A stretch of 27,807 nucleotides of DNA, from positions 3,070,631 through 3,098,437 of the forward strand of contig BFEA01000040.1 of the NCBI GenBank assembly GCA_003427395.1. The letters run 5' to 3'. How positions within the stretch are numbered: the first letter of the stretch is position 1; each line of letters opens with the position of its first letter. A program made the translations under genes and the position numbers. This stretch comes from Chara braunii. Taxonomy: Eukaryota > Streptophyta > Charophyceae > Charales > Characeae. The notes beneath the pieces are model-generated. The model had not been told where the DNA came from and did not search any database. It was given only the letters and a program-made list of their open reading frames with translations. Of the stretch, positions 1-9,899 are shown in pieces.

Positions 1-42
1 GTCGAACGTCCGAACGCGTCGAGAGGGGTTCCCAAACGTTTA

Positions 43-80
43 GGCGTTCGGGTTCGGGTGTTCGGCCCGTCCCGAACGCC
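43..80. repeat. 10-bp perfect inverted repeat in a CG-rich block
   Basis: GGCGTTCGGG at 43-52 pairs perfectly with CCCGAACGCC at 71-80 across an 18-base spacer that itself contains TTCGGG words. The CG-rich block ends abruptly at about base 92, where AT-rich sequence begins. This may be the edge of another repeat whose body lies left of the window. Confidence 0.6.
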
Positions 81-1183
81 GGCAACCCTGACAATATATA
101 TATTAATGTTATTATCGCATGATCATGACCATTAGAAGAGATAAAATTTTAGAGAGTGAATAAGAGTTTAACAATAAGGTCCGGTAAGGAAGAGAAAAGA
201 CAGATTGCCTCTGAGGTATAGAGTGTCCTGCTTATCTTTGAATTAAGGTTGTTCAACTCTAAGTACGTGTATGGCTTTCAGGCTATTTTTCGTTCCTTTT
301 GAGTTGAGATATCCCAACTTTATACATAATAAAGACTTGAGACTACCTCTTTGTCTGACGATCATTATCACTCTCACGTGTGTGGATTTATCCCGATGTA
401 TGATGATTTTTTAATGCGAGAGATGTACAGGATGCATCTCGTGTGTTTTGTAAATGTAAAATGTGTAAACTGTCTACTCTTCGATATACTCGCACAATCT
501 GCCTATGGACAGATAATAGGCTCGAGTATAAGAAGGGGGAGTGCAGTTCGTTTTGTAAAAATGTGTGGGAATCCTAAGGGATTTAGGAGTCTTTTTGCGA
601 CTTGAATGCTTGTCTATGCCGAATGTTATTTGCTGAGCTGAGATGAAGACCCATAAGTTGGTCTCTCAGTAATTAGTGTTTTTTAGCTGACTTCCCTCTA
701 TGTGGGAGTTGGTTGTGAGAATTTATGATTAATTACCCTCCATGTGAGACGTGGTGGTGAGATTTTACTATAAGTGAGTCCCCTTCAAAAGTGAAAGGTG
801 GTTAAATGATTTGAAATGGCATGAAAATCAGTTTTGACGATAAAATATGACGAGAAAGACCAAGAGAAATTATTATTTTGATGAAATTTTGGAAGGTCGC
901 AAATTGGTGAAATGTTGAGAGATGTCTTTAAGATGTGTGGTCTGCTTCACTCTGATCAAGTGGGAGGCCACGACCCTGTGAATCTTGCGGTGAATTTTTG
1001 AGGATTTTGGAAAGGACGCAGTGCTCTGTATATCGTCCTATAGAGAACTGGTGAATGCCTTTGAGTGAGACAGACCTATGTGTAGTCCCGCAGTAGGCCT
1101 GAGTTTATTGGGACACACCGTCCAGTTATTATGATGCTAATCTTAAGACATATATGAGAGACCTAGCTTGAAAATAATCTGGC

Positions 1184-1209
1184 ATCACTAGGGTGCAACC
1201 CCTAGTGAT
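1184..1209. repeat. Perfect 10-bp stem hairpin
   Basis: ATCACTAGGG at 1184-1193 and CCCTAGTGAT at 1200-1209 are exact reverse complements around a 6-base loop. No ORF or RNA gene adjoins it. Its role is unknown; it could be a cruciform, an RNA hairpin or the remains of a small inverted-repeat element. Confidence 0.6.
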
Positions 1210-1782
1210 TGGCTGCTGACCGACACAACCTGGCAACGGGACCATGACTCACCAAAGGGTAAGGCTTGAGGGGTGTGGCCGCCTCAGATGGTCTTACTCT
1301 CGCGGGATGTCAGAGGGATAAAAGTCGAGTCTGTCGTGTTTCTTGAGAGTCCAGATAGAAAGTTTATCAGGATATTTGCTTATCGTTGCGCAACCAACGA
1401 GGACACTGCCGCTAATGTAACAACGCGGCGGGCCGTAGATCTGGCTCGATCAACCAGACTATGGTGGACCAAGATGGATGCCTGACTCTACTGTAATAGA
1501 GTGCAGGAGAGATCTGTGATAAAAGTTGTATATTTTTGTAGATATTTTATGAGAAAGGCGATAATGCCTTCAAAAGGTCTCGGTTAGGGCCCGCTGTCGC
1601 ACTTTTTCCAGTCGAGGCTCTTAGGGCAACCGGAAAACCAACAGGCTTTCACGTAGGATTTTGTATGTGATTGCAATAAATAAAATGAATTAAATAATGC
1701 AAATCCCTTTCTGTTGTGTGCGTTCGGCTTCGAGCGAGACCCTTCAATTGCGATCTTCGCCGGTCCCCAGTCTTAGGAATCT

Positions 1783-1788
1783 TTTATT
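1783..1788 (-). promoter_or_regulatory. Candidate polyadenylation hexamer in 3' LTR
   Basis: AATAAA occurs on the minus strand about 190 bases before the LTR end, and the same hexamer is at 20885-20890 in the other LTR. The position suits the R/U5 part of an LTR. Fungal poly(A) signals are loose, so this is only a candidate. Confidence 0.3.
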
Positions 1789-2071
1789 TTGATTCGGAAC
1801 AGCGGAGAATTAATACAAACAATAATCATAAAATTATGGGGTGCTATGCATGCATCNATTATGTNAATCTGATTTTGAGAACTGTGACAAAANGTCCACA
1901 ATGGCAATCATCAAGCAAGAATAATGCAGAAAACAAGANTGACTGACTCNAACAAAACAGAGGCAATCGAGTGAGGGAAGAATGATAACTCATAATAATC
2001 TCNGAAAGTACACATAAACGAGCGTGGTCAGCACCTCTCAAGAGTCCTCACTCATCCCTCTGGTCCATCTC

Positions 2072-2734
2072 TCAATCTCTTTTCACTACTNCTCTATGGT
2101 GCCGAGGTNNACGCCTACGTACAATCTGAGACTGAGGCTTCNTGACGAAAAGCCACCTGTAGCNAGCTAGCTCTNAGCATGACCATCCGAGGCACATGAC
2201 ACGGTAGTTAACCATTGAGCAAAACTCCTCCCACAAAGTAGGCAGTCCATCTACTGAAAAGACTCCTCGTCTGAAGTAGGGGNACTCGNTGGGCTCTGTC
2301 AACGCNTCAATGTCGATNACCGCAGGAGAGATATACCTCTTTGCCAGACCAATTACATCCAGCCAACTCGTGCCATCAGTGAGAAGGGAAGGGACTGGAN
2401 GCCTNGGATAGTCAGTATAAAGCATCGNCCCGAAGCTGCGGATCAGAGTAGTGTCACTCTCATCGAGCTNCCTCTCCCTCTGCTCGAGATACCTTGTGGC
2501 AGAGATCCAAACTGCGTCAAAATGATCATGAGCCTCCTTCCCCTTTTTCAGGTATGGCCTCAGGTCATGAATAGTACCATTTGCAAAGCTGGTCTGGACA
2601 ACGAAGATTGACAGATCTCCCTGTCTGAAACCAATGGCATTAACATACTGATAATGAAATGCCTCTTTGCATGAAATCCGATTGAGGTTGGCCAGCACTG
2701 ACTCACTGACTGGCGCAGACTGAACTGTGCTCAT
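2072..2734 (-). CDS. Family X ORF, 3' LTR copy, function unknown
   Basis: Left-LTR copy of the 220-residue ORF at 21174-21836, open throughout, though 19 or so single Ns leave several residues undefined. The clear amino-acid differences from the right copy are Val/Leu near the start, Ser/Leu in the ISCKEAF segment and Glu/Gln in the WEEFC segment, all conservative or single-base. The first ATG is used here; the frame stays open about 20 codons further upstream, with a TTG and no ATG. Fuller motif description is given under the right copy. In a retrotransposon this 3' copy would not normally be transcribed as the leader, but it templates the 5' LTR at the next round. Confidence 0.5.
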   Translation of the reverse strand: MSTVQSAPVSESVLANLNRISCKEAFHYQYVNAIGFRQGDLSIFVVQTSFANGTIHDLRPYLKKGKEAHDHFDAVWISATRYLEQRERXLDESDTTLIRSFGXMLYTDYXRXPVPSLLTDGTSWLDVIGLAKRYISPAXIDIXALTEPXEXPYFRRGVFSVDGLPTLWEEFCSMVNYRVMCLGWSCXELAXYRWLFVXKPQSQIVRRRXPRHHRXVVKRD

Positions 2735-2975
2735 CAGTACCTTTGCCAGTACAGGCTGATCAGACGGTCCCGGAGAACTGACTACCAAGCTGACCGTAGG
2801 GAACCGATTACCAAAAAACTGATTGCTGATAATAGATTGTTTACTAAATGAATGTTGATGATTGATTGCTAATTAAATAATCGCTGATGACTAATTGCTG
2901 AGTAAAAGGTCTTTGATGACTGATTGTTGATTGTCCAGGTAGGTGAGTTGTTCTTGTTCAGAGACAGAACACTCA

Positions 2976-3227
2976 CTAGTGGCCGCTAACAATCCTCCTT
3001 GCTTCCTCAATAGTGCCCACTTAAGTTATGGTAGCACATAGCCTGCCAATCTTATCATGCAGGTAGTACGTGTATTCGATTTTTGTATGATCCCTCACGA
3101 GAACCAGCGCACATTCCATCATCATAGCAGTCTGCTGATTGTACTCCTCAACTGCTCTCTCCCTCCAGGTCTCTTCAGCACTCTGATACAACAAGCAGGA
3201 GACTCTAAATGTGTTGCTGCTGTCCAT
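2976..3227 (-). pseudogene. Family Y ORF, 3' LTR copy, broken by a stop
   Basis: Counterpart of the intact 83-residue ORF at 22078-22329. It starts at the same ATG but meets TAA at 3023-3021 where the right copy has TCA, removing the last 15 residues, including the conserved C-terminal helix. The downstream sequence and original TAG (2978-2976) remain. Other differences include Val to Phe near residue 7 and Arg to Cys near residue 39. The break post-dates or accompanied the insertion, because the other LTR is intact here. Confidence 0.5.
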
Positions 3228-4053
3228 ATTCTCACTGAATTCTCGTTACATCAGATCACCAAACTCGAGACGCGTGACTCTTGGATGATATAAGTGTCAA
3301 AATAGCATTAGGCAGATTGCTGTTTTGAATGGTTGTTTTAGATTGTCGTTTCTTGCTGCTGTTTCTGGTTGTTGTTCTAGATGCGGTTCTCTGTTGTCAT
3401 TCGCTCACCGTTTGATTACCAGTTGATTGCTGTTAATGCGATTACTGCTCAGGAGGGTGGTTTCCAATTACATGCTGATTGCTGCTCTGAAAACTAATTG
3501 CTTGATAAAGTACACTCGTTGACGTTTGAGTTGGCTGTTTGCTGATTAAATGCAAATTGAGAGACAACCGAATCCACAGTTAAATACCGGTCAGAGCACC
3601 ATCCTAAGTACTGCTCTGAATGTGGCTCCAAGTACTTGTCCTGAGAACTGCTCTTAGTACAGCTCCAGGTACAGTTACGANNACTGCCCAAGTACAGTTC
3701 CGAGCACAGTTAAGTCCAGAATACAGAGCCCAAATCCGGACCTGAANACCGTTCAAAGTAGTCAGAGTCCTGATCTGAACACCTTCTNTTCTGGCCGGTT
3801 AGATGTTGATTAGTCGCTGACTGAAAACTGAACGCTNTCGTTTGACTGTTGANGGNGTAGACTGAGTGTTGTTGATGTTTGCTGATAAAGGGCAAGATGC
3901 TAGNGGTCGAGATAACAGTAGTCTGCCAATAAACGCCTGCTGTCAGATCAAGTTGACCGCAAAAATTGTCATTCAGAAGTGCTTTCTCTGACCACTGACT
4001 GGTTGCGAAACATCAAACAAGTAAAAGACNGAATAGTNGNTGAGTAAGAATCC
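3228..4053. repeat. Low-complexity spacer of degenerate short repeats in the LTR
   Basis: Between two Y ORFs lies about 0.8 kb of decayed simple repeats. The part from 3300 to 3560 is dominated by TGATTGCTG/TTGCTG words. The part from 3580 to 3720 is made of degenerate 11-12-base words of the AGTACAGTTCC type, which also resemble the minisatellite that follows. Minus-strand frames at 3494-3691 and 3710-3895 are open only because of these repeats and are not called as genes. The same arrangement is at 22330-23155. Confidence 0.6.
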
Positions 4054-4257
4054 GAGTATGGTTCANAGTATGATTCGGAGTATGGTTCTGAGTATGGTTT
4101 CGGATACGGTTCTGAGTATGGTTCCAGNTACAGTTNTGAATATGGTTCCGCATACGGTTCTNAGTATGGTTCCTGATACGGTTCTGAGTATGGTTCCGGA
4201 TAGAGTTNTGAATNTNGTTCCGGATACGGTTCTAAGTATGGTTCCGGATGCCTTTCG
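4054..4257. repeat. 12-bp minisatellite, about 17 units (3' LTR)
   Basis: Seventeen tandem units of consensus GAGTATGGTTCC alternate with a GGATACGGTTCT-like variant, giving a 24-bp higher-order period. The unit length is a multiple of three, so open frames run through the array on both strands. The matching array is at 23156-23359 with the same number of units, so the array has not changed length since insertion. Confidence 0.85.
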
Positions 4258-4341
4258 AATACTTGCTCTAGATANAGTCCCCAATTGCTNCCTCANANAA
4301 CCTNTTCTCTGACAGCCGTTTCCGGTTACCACTCTGATCAT
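4063..4341 (-). CDS. Repeat-encoded ORF across the minisatellite (3' LTR copy)
   Basis: A 92-codon frame starting at ATG runs through the 12-bp array. It would encode an 8-residue repeat of the type SGTILRTV about seven times after a short basic N-terminus. Many Ns leave residues undefined here; the intact equivalent is 23165-23443. The regular Thr/Ile/Leu/Val/Arg repeat is an automatic product of the DNA repeat, so coding status is doubtful. It is listed because the frame and start are kept in both LTRs. Confidence 0.2.
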   Translation of the reverse strand: MIRVVTGNGCQRXGXXRXQLGTXSRASIRKASGTILRTVSGXXFXTLSGTILRTVSGTIXRTVCGTIFXTVXGTILRTVSETILRTILRIIX

Positions 4342-4521
4342 TGTGCCGANCCCGATGGCAGAATGNTGATCCTAGTCTAGTCCCTNCTCTGGCTGTCTAN
4401 ATATGTACCGAGTATTCGGATTGTTGACACCAGCATCCTCATGNGACNGAGGAGNNNGCAGACTNCCACTATTTGGACACTAGTAAAAATTCTGGAAACG
4501 ATGATCTGAACTCTGTTGGGC

Positions 4522-4767
4522 TCACGCAAGTTTTGCCTTGACCTGCTCCACGCTNTCTAGCGAAGAACCAGTACTATGCAGTTTACCATCGGGACCGTAA
4601 AAGTAGATCANATATTCNATGTACTTTCTCTCTCCTGCTGTTTCAACCGCAANCTCTCTTTGAGTTNGTCTATGTCTTTCCATATCCCTACTTGCCTCTT
4701 CCTCCCANCCTTCTCTCNTATTTCTATCNGATCTACCTTTCACCATTAGAATCTCGTCCTTCCTCAT
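4522..4767 (-). CDS. Family Y ORF, 3' LTR copy, function unknown
   Basis: Left-LTR copy of the 81-residue ORF at 23624-23869. ATG, length and stop are preserved; seven or so Ns blur single residues. It keeps the Ile-Glu-Tyr core and the C-terminal ending SVEQVKAKLA, which aligns with the ends of the other Y ORFs. Confidence 0.45.
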   Translation of the reverse strand: MRKDEILMVKGRXDRNXREXWEEEASRDMERHRXTQREXAVETAGERKYXEYXIYFYGPDGKLHSTGSSLXSVEQVKAKLA

Positions 4768-6023
4768 GACTTCTTCACGATCAATATCACAGATTTACCA
4801 AGCAGGTATGTATATAACGAGTTCTCTGACTGTGCACANGGTTTGTCTGTACTTATACTGAATTANCGGGGCCCANACTGGGCTGTATGGGTCTATNTGC
4901 AGATTGCCTGAGTCTGTTTCGCATGAGTCAAAGTTTTNCTGAACTGGGGTTACCATTAATNCACNGGTGTAGANGCAAGGCTACGAGAGTCTCCCCTGCG
5001 AACAGTTCTCAATTTAACTCCTCAACCTCGGGATAGAGACCCAGCACGGATGGTCCTGACCCTTCAGAAAACAAAACTTAGGGTGCTATTGACNGAGGAC
5101 CACCCTGTCCCTCGCGCTCGATTACACAGACAAATCTCACCCTTAAAGACTGATCACGAATTCAATCAGAGCATGCTCACCTCCTGGTCNGGCTTTTGTT
5201 AAAGATGGACACCCTTGCGACANCCTCGACACCACACNGTTCATNATGCACAGAGCGCGGGACAACGTAAACAAAAGCCCTCATCACCCGAATAGCGCAA
5301 CTACGATCTCCACTCATGTATCACATAGTAGTTTTGTTATTGATACAAGTGAAGCTCATGTCTGAATCTCGCCTAGTGCCGAACTAGTTATGAGATCATC
5401 GTTGATAACTCAATCAAAAGGATTTCAAGGGATTTGTAGGCCCCACTCAGTCCGTCCTCGAGTACCATGGCTCAGGGAAACACAACAAAACGCATATTTA
5501 CTCATCAAGCTCACTACTCAGGACATTGAGCCCTCTGCTCTCGCCCCCTTAAAAGACAAGAAAATTTAACAATTAAGACCCGACTCTTCCTAAAATGTCA
5601 CAACACATCATAGTATCTCATGGGATTTTACGTTGTGAGTAATTAGATTCCGAAGTCCGACCCACAGGTGAGCTGGCATACCAGAACCTAGTTGAGCGTT
5701 CCTCGGAGTACCGCAAAACATGAACTCTGTGTACTTTTCTCAACCCACAAATGCACTCTGATTTCCCGATGGCTTACCTGTTACCCATTATGCACTTGAG
5801 CCAGCTAAAATTAAAGTGCAGATCACTAATCCCCGTCAAACAAATATTTAGCCAGTAGGTAAGCGACTTTTCTCAGCACCAGTTTTTCTTGTTCATAGTC
5901 AAAACTAGACCATCACGCTCAATTCATTCCGAGTGGCTGTGAGAGTAGCACAAAAGTCCTTCGGCAGCGTCGCGTAACCAACCAAGAAAAGGAAAAATAA
6001 TACCCTTATTAAGAGCGAAAACT
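4768..6023. other. LTR interior without recognised gene
   Basis: This 1.26-kb stretch of the LTR matches 23870-25222 of the other copy apart from scattered substitutions and the 95-bp assembly duplication there. No long minus-strand frame with a start was found. A plus-strand frame near 5000-5200 (right copy 24098-24304) begins at a non-ATG codon and is not called. Confidence 0.5.
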
Positions 6024-6209
6024 TCAGAAGAGCTCGTAGCCAACAATAAAACTACCCCTTTTGCTGTGCAAAGCTACTTGACCCTTCCAAGACACTACCC
6101 ACTCACCCTGCCAAGCAGCCTTATTAGGATTACGTGGGAACGCAATATCTAGAGTCTTGTTAAGGTTCTTTTGATTTTGGTCGCTATCAACCACTCCCTT
6201 AAGCGGCAT
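6024..6209 (-). CDS. Small ORF in 3' LTR, 61 aa, function unknown
   Basis: A complete ATG-to-TGA frame. The C-terminal half is rich in Trp, Gly and basic residues (WQGEWVVSWKGQ followed by ALHSKRGSF) and looks protein-like. It has no recognised domain and does not align convincingly with families X or Y. The right LTR has the same ATG and TGA but an in-frame TAG at 25300-25298, where this copy has a Trp codon. It may be a real small gene broken in one LTR, or a chance frame. Confidence 0.25.
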   Translation of the reverse strand: MPLKGVVDSDQNQKNLNKTLDIAFPRNPNKAAWQGEWVVSWKGQVALHSKRGSFIVGYELF

Positions 6210-7974
6210 GATCTTTCGGTACCCAAGTATACTTAGCTGTCAGTTTAGTCCTCTCGGTCTCGCAACCACTACTCCTGTCGAGGATGACTGGTCTTCGCAT
6301 GTAAAGCTTGAACTCACATCTTAAGTCTNTCAGAAGTCAGNCCCTNNCCGCTGAGCTCACTAACCAAACAAACAATACTCATCACTATCATCCTCCATAA
6401 CAAAAAAAACTTAGCATGGCCCCACTCGTAATGATNAGCAGCNTGCACGTTCCCTCTCAACTTCTCGAATTTCAAGAAGCAAGGAGCAGACGGGTGTCAC
6501 GTTGAAGTTGAATCAAGATTCATGTTGCGACAAAATGCTGACATCAGCAGCTAACTCGCGCGTATACTTTCTCATGCGAACCGTCTCTCCTTACTTCACG
6601 CGCGTCATGCACTCTCNTGAGAACATATCNTCACACATNTNTCCTTTCTCTGTTCAGCATGCGGGTGGTGATCAGCACACCGTTATACCGGCCCTNTTTT
6701 ACCTTTGCAGATTGCGNGCAATGCCCTTGTCTTCTTTGAACANCAGAAGACTGGCNGTGCCAAGCACAAAGCTCCTCTCATCCTTCATGGCTATACANCA
6801 TTGTCGGTTGGCAGCNATGACCTCACCGTCTTCTCACACGGTCNCTGGCTTTGTTACNTGCGACCTGTACATGCACTTAACTACCTTCCCACTCAATCAC
6901 CGCGCTCNCTCGCGCCNACTTGCCTACGTCTACTCTCCGTAGCTTGTNNTGTANCGCAGTCNGATTGACGTAGGCATCTCCCTTCACNTACACTTGGCTC
7001 TAGCCCCCCCTTTTTCCCGTTGACCCTTTAGTCACGCTCTATCAGGCNACCACGCAGGAGTCAAGTGTACTGCCCACCCTCTCTCTTATTCCTACCGCNG
7101 ACTGCCTCCTTACAGGACACNCCACCTGTCGTGCATGTTCCCATGCAACTNCNCTTACCTCCCCGTTTCAAGTTNCGTTCCGCTNACACTCTCTTCCCCT
7201 CTCACAAAACCACGTACTAATTAACGGGTAATTANAGCCTAAGCACAGTGTAAAAGNTGCTNATCCAAGTCCCAAACAGANAGGGACCGTGCTCAATGCG
7301 NGGCAAAGCAATTCGAGTAGCAACTNACATCGCGCTTCGCAGACTAGCATCTCTAGATNGTTACTTCTCGNGTTGTCCCTNNGGGTTCCTCTTTCCTCAT
7401 CTTTTCATCATTACTGCAGGTGCGAGCTTGCCACACGAACGTGCGAGCGGTGGTTGATGTCAAATACCCTCTGTGAACTAGCGTCCTACCTTACTCACAC
7501 CGTCTCCCTTTTCGCTGGCTCTCCTCTCATACACCAGGCCTTGCTACGTGCAGTCCACCACGCTCGCACATAACCACCTATCGACTCAATCGCCGCGCTT
7601 GCTCTCTCTGACTCGCTGCCTGCCCTCTCTTTGCAGCTCGTTACTCACTGCCTTCCAGTTGACATCAACATCCCAGCACACGCGTTCAGTTCTCTCCTCT
7701 CTCGATGTTGACCCTCTCACCCGCGTGTCTCAGGCGTACTGCCTACTCTCCCCTCTCACTTTCTCAGTGACCACCCACTTGCTCGTCTCAGACCGCGCCA
7801 CGTGCAGACTGTACACACCCATCACGCTCATACGCACCACTCATCTCGTCACCTCTGGTTTGCTACAGATGTCGTTCAGTTGACATCAGTCGTGCTCCGC
7901 AAACTCGTCTCGTTCCCGCTTACTCTCTGTCTCCGTCTTCGATGACCTCTTCGCAACGCACGTGTTCTGCCTCA
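6210..7974. other. LTR interior, pyrimidine-rich on plus strand, with an imperfect internal repeat
   Basis: No gene is called. From about 6450 to 7538 the sequence, Ns included, is the same as in the right LTR. The block at about 6826-6945 recurs imperfectly at about 7498-7640: both have CACCGTCT, CTGGCT, then a CACTCAATCaCCGCGCT-like segment. Plus-strand frames through here (for example 7548-7883) start at GTG/TTG and are Ser/Leu/Thr-rich products of the CT-rich strand, so they are not called as genes. Confidence 0.5.
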
Positions 7975-8508
7975 TCACACTTGTCTCTTCCCCTTGCTCT
8001 GTTTTCCTCCTGCCCTGCGGCCTCCGGTCCCACGGCCTCTGGGAGTCGGCTGTCGTGAGCTGGCCTCAGACCCCTTTTCCACCGGCTCCGCGGCCCGGTG
8101 GTGCTTTTGGATCTCCTCGGGTCTGTTCCAGGACCTTAGATCCGTCTCACAGTCAGCCTCGCTCATTTCACTCTCCCCGCCTGAGTCTCTCTCGTTGTGC
8201 TGCTCCTCCCTTGTCTCGGTCCCAGTTGATGATTCGGTCTTGTGATAGATGACCGTCACTCTGAAGCCCACGGTCACCCTGTCTCGTCTGCACCTCCGCT
8301 CTGCCCTGTCGCGCGCTTCGGAAATGGCAGCCTGCAGCCTCTGGTCACCTCGCATCTCCTCCTCTCTCCCCCCTTCAATACACACCTTCAGTCGAACTTC
8401 TCCCCCATCATAGTTCGGGGCCGTCGTAATCAGGGGGCCTTTACCTGACACTGGGACCCAGCGCACCGTGTGCCGCCAACAGCCAGTCCTAGAGCCGTGT
8501 AGCGCCAT
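7975..8508 (-). CDS. LTR ORF with basic tail, 177 aa, function unknown (3' LTR copy)
   Basis: First long frame downstream of the predicted TATA box (8657-8662). It starts with ATG about 150 bases after it, so it is well placed to be the first ORF of the element's transcript. Visible features: an N-terminal RWVPVS motif; an EVRLKV strand; a Glu/Arg-rich helix around residues 55-75; a TVGFRVTVIYH strand; an acidic Ser/Glu/Asp-rich middle; and a strongly basic Gly/Arg/Lys tail ending KGKRQV, which could be a nuclear localisation or RNA-binding tail. The order strand, charged helix, strand loosely recalls family Y, so it may be a distant member. I recognise no known domain. Confidence 0.45.
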   Translation of the reverse strand: MALHGSRTGCWRHTVRWVPVSGKGPLITTAPNYDGGEVRLKVCIEGGREEEMRGDQRLQAAISEARDRAERRCRRDRVTVGFRVTVIYHKTESSTGTETREEQHNERDSGGESEMSEADCETDLRSWNRPEEIQKHHRAAEPVEKGSEASSRQPTPRGRGTGGRRAGGKQSKGKRQV

Positions 8509-8656
8509 TGCTACTCAAGATAGCCTGCCCCGCTTGATAGATAGCACAACACTAGACCCAACACTCGTGCCCACAGACTACCCACCGCTTTCTCAGGCCA
8601 ACANCGTCAACACAGCAGGAGAGGCTTCACTGCCAAGAACTCGTTTGCCTCACCTC

Positions 8657-8662
8657 TTTATA
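8657..8662 (-). promoter_or_regulatory. TATA box of the LTR promoter
   Basis: TATAAA on the minus strand, in the context GCCTATAAAGAGG, lies upstream of all element ORFs. The equivalent in the 5' LTR is just outside the window. Transcription would start about 30 bases downstream, near 8630. Confidence 0.5.
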
Positions 8663-9359
8663 GGCTCACCCCTCGCTATGACCCCGCNCTCTAAAAGAAA
8701 AGTTCTGCTCTGGCCTTTTTTTTTAATAGTCTTGATATTCCAAAATATAAAGCAAAATAAAACTGAATAATTCGAAGCCGAAAACTCAACGGTCAAGGTA
8801 TGGTTCAAAATCGCTATGCTGCCCTCAAGCCACTAATTATCACGATGTGACCACGGCCCACTATCTGAAGTCCCATAACGGGACACTGACAAGCATTTTT
8901 CTTTCTTTAAGACGTACGCGTTGACTTATACCCGATGGGTACCCGTGTCCGATGGCAAGGAGGGGGCTTATNANCCTCCACNGGGGGGTGATAGACTCCC
9001 TACCAATGCGGCCGAGGGTCGCCCTTCTTTTGAGGCTTTACCGTGCAACACTTCAACCATGCGCCTCTGGTACATGAGTCTTACGAGGAGTCGGTCCAGT
9101 NTAGGCCGCCAGNCCATANTCGCANNCCAANAACTTGAACCGTCGGCCTCCCCTTCAAANTGTCTGAANCGAGAAAAGGAGAACCGCGCCTGGAAAATTG
9201 AGAAGTTAACAATGATGGTTATAATAATAATCGTAAATAAAATAGAAAGGGGAAGACTCAACGGTACAGTAGCCCGATATCGCCGGATTATCCCCGATTA
9301 AAGCAAGGGTNGCGATCCATATGCAGCTCTGACTCTTAGTTTTCCTTTCTGCTCTCACA
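8663..9359 (-). promoter_or_regulatory. Probable U3 region of the 3' LTR
   Basis: Upstream (in element sense) of the TATA box, before the candidate polypurine tract. It has a T10 run near 8718 and AT-rich patches at 8740-8770 and 9210-9250. The exact word ACTCAACGGT occurs twice (8784-8793 and 9256-9265), each after an AT-rich patch, and could be a repeated factor site. No partner exists in the window, so LTR membership is inferred. Confidence 0.4.
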
Positions 9360-9388
9360 CTTCTTACTTTCTTTTATTTCTTTTACTT
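9360..9388 (-). promoter_or_regulatory. Candidate polypurine tract
   Basis: On the minus strand this is 29 bases of A and G broken by a few T, directly before TGTGAGAGC, which would be the first bases of the 3' LTR. A second purine run, AAAGAAAAGAAAAG, sits immediately before it in element sense. The tract primes plus-strand DNA synthesis in retrotransposons. An alternative LTR start is TGTCAAAG near 9417, which lacks a good tract. Confidence 0.35.
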
Positions 9389-9899
9389 AGCTTTTCTTTT
9401 CTTTGACACCGGTCTGTCTCCATGCACCTAACCCATAGCTCAGTACCGGGGCGCTTGGCGCACAGTTGCAAAGACCGGGCCAGCCCTCTCACCTCCGCGT
9501 CCCAGGGTGAACCCGACGGCTACCACGGTCACAGGCCGGTTGTGCTCTGCTGTACAGCAGGGCGCTGAGCCTGGGTGGACCAATGGAAGTCCTGTGGCGC
9601 ACCCCTTTTGCTGAGGGCTACGCCACCGGGACTGATCCACATCATACTTTAGCCCAGGTACCAAGCGTCACAGTGTCTTGGGAGGAGCTACAAATCGCAA
9701 CAATAAACTAAGGGTCGTACCAAGTAGGGACTTGGTACACAGAGGAGGGCCGGGACACCGCGCCCTCCGACATAATACCAAACCCCCATCCAGCGTCCCC
9801 GCTGGGTCGGAGCGAGAAGTTTCGATATAAAAACAGTGCAACCCAATATGCCCTCGCTCATTCCCATTGCGGCTTGAGGCGATTTCCGCGCTACCGTTC
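9389..9899. other. Internal non-coding region after pol, GC-rich part
   Basis: No gene recognised. It holds a perfect 14-bp palindrome, CTGCTGTACAGCAG (9547-9560), and a perfect hairpin at 9717-9738. Minus-strand frames at 9440-9664 and 9668-9943 are rich in Gly/Pro/Arg, show no motif and are not called. Confidence 0.45.
9717..9738. repeat. Perfect 8-bp stem hairpin
   Basis: GTACCAAG and CTTGGTAC are exact reverse complements around the 6-base loop TAGGGA. It lies in the 3' part of the element transcript, so it could form an RNA hairpin; its role is unknown. Confidence 0.55.

Larger units (their letters stand above)
1..1594. other. Flanking DNA outside the retrotransposon; no gene recognised
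   Basis: This stretch lies outside the outer edge of the left LTR. Bases 1-90 are rich in CG and in repeated CGAACG/TTCGGG words; the rest is AT-rich. Open frames at 351-605 and 1273-1485 on the plus strand are short and have no recognisable motif. The first begins at a TTG, so neither is called as a gene. It may be host intergenic DNA or part of another old repeat. No polypurine tract, primer site or retroelement protein was seen. Confidence 0.6.
1595..9359 (-). repeat. 3' LTR (left copy), inner edge inferred
   Basis: Bases 1595 to about 8602 align co-linearly with 20697-27807, where the window ends. In element sense the LTR ends ...GCGACA. The inner boundary cannot be read from the repeat because the partner runs out; I place it at 9359, where minus-strand TGTGAGAGC follows a purine-rich tract. 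An alternative start, TGTCAAAG, lies near 9417. The LTR carries ORFs of families X and Y, a 12-bp minisatellite, a TATA box and many single Ns where the right copy has resolved bases. Mismatches with the right copy are about 1-4% in the stretches I compared by eye. Confidence 0.85.

Noticed and set aside
351-605. 84-codon plus-strand frame in the flank
   Set aside because: Starts at TTG, with no motif and no neighbour supporting a gene.
4054-4257. CRISPR-like array
   Set aside because: The 12-bp units are directly tandem with no spacers and the context is a eukaryotic LTR; this is a minisatellite.
6502-6942. 146-codon plus-strand frame, repeated at 25701-26141
   Set aside because: Starts at TTG, contains many Ns, and lies in the shared consensus block; no motif.
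7548-7883. 111-codon plus-strand frame, also open at 26747-27082
   Set aside because: It starts at GTG rather than ATG, lies antisense in CT-rich LTR DNA and encodes a Ser/Leu/Thr-rich product expected from base composition.
9100-9200. Possible tRNA-derived (box B-like) sequence on the minus strand, GGTTCAAGTT
   Set aside because: No cloverleaf or box A could be fitted and several Ns fall in the region.
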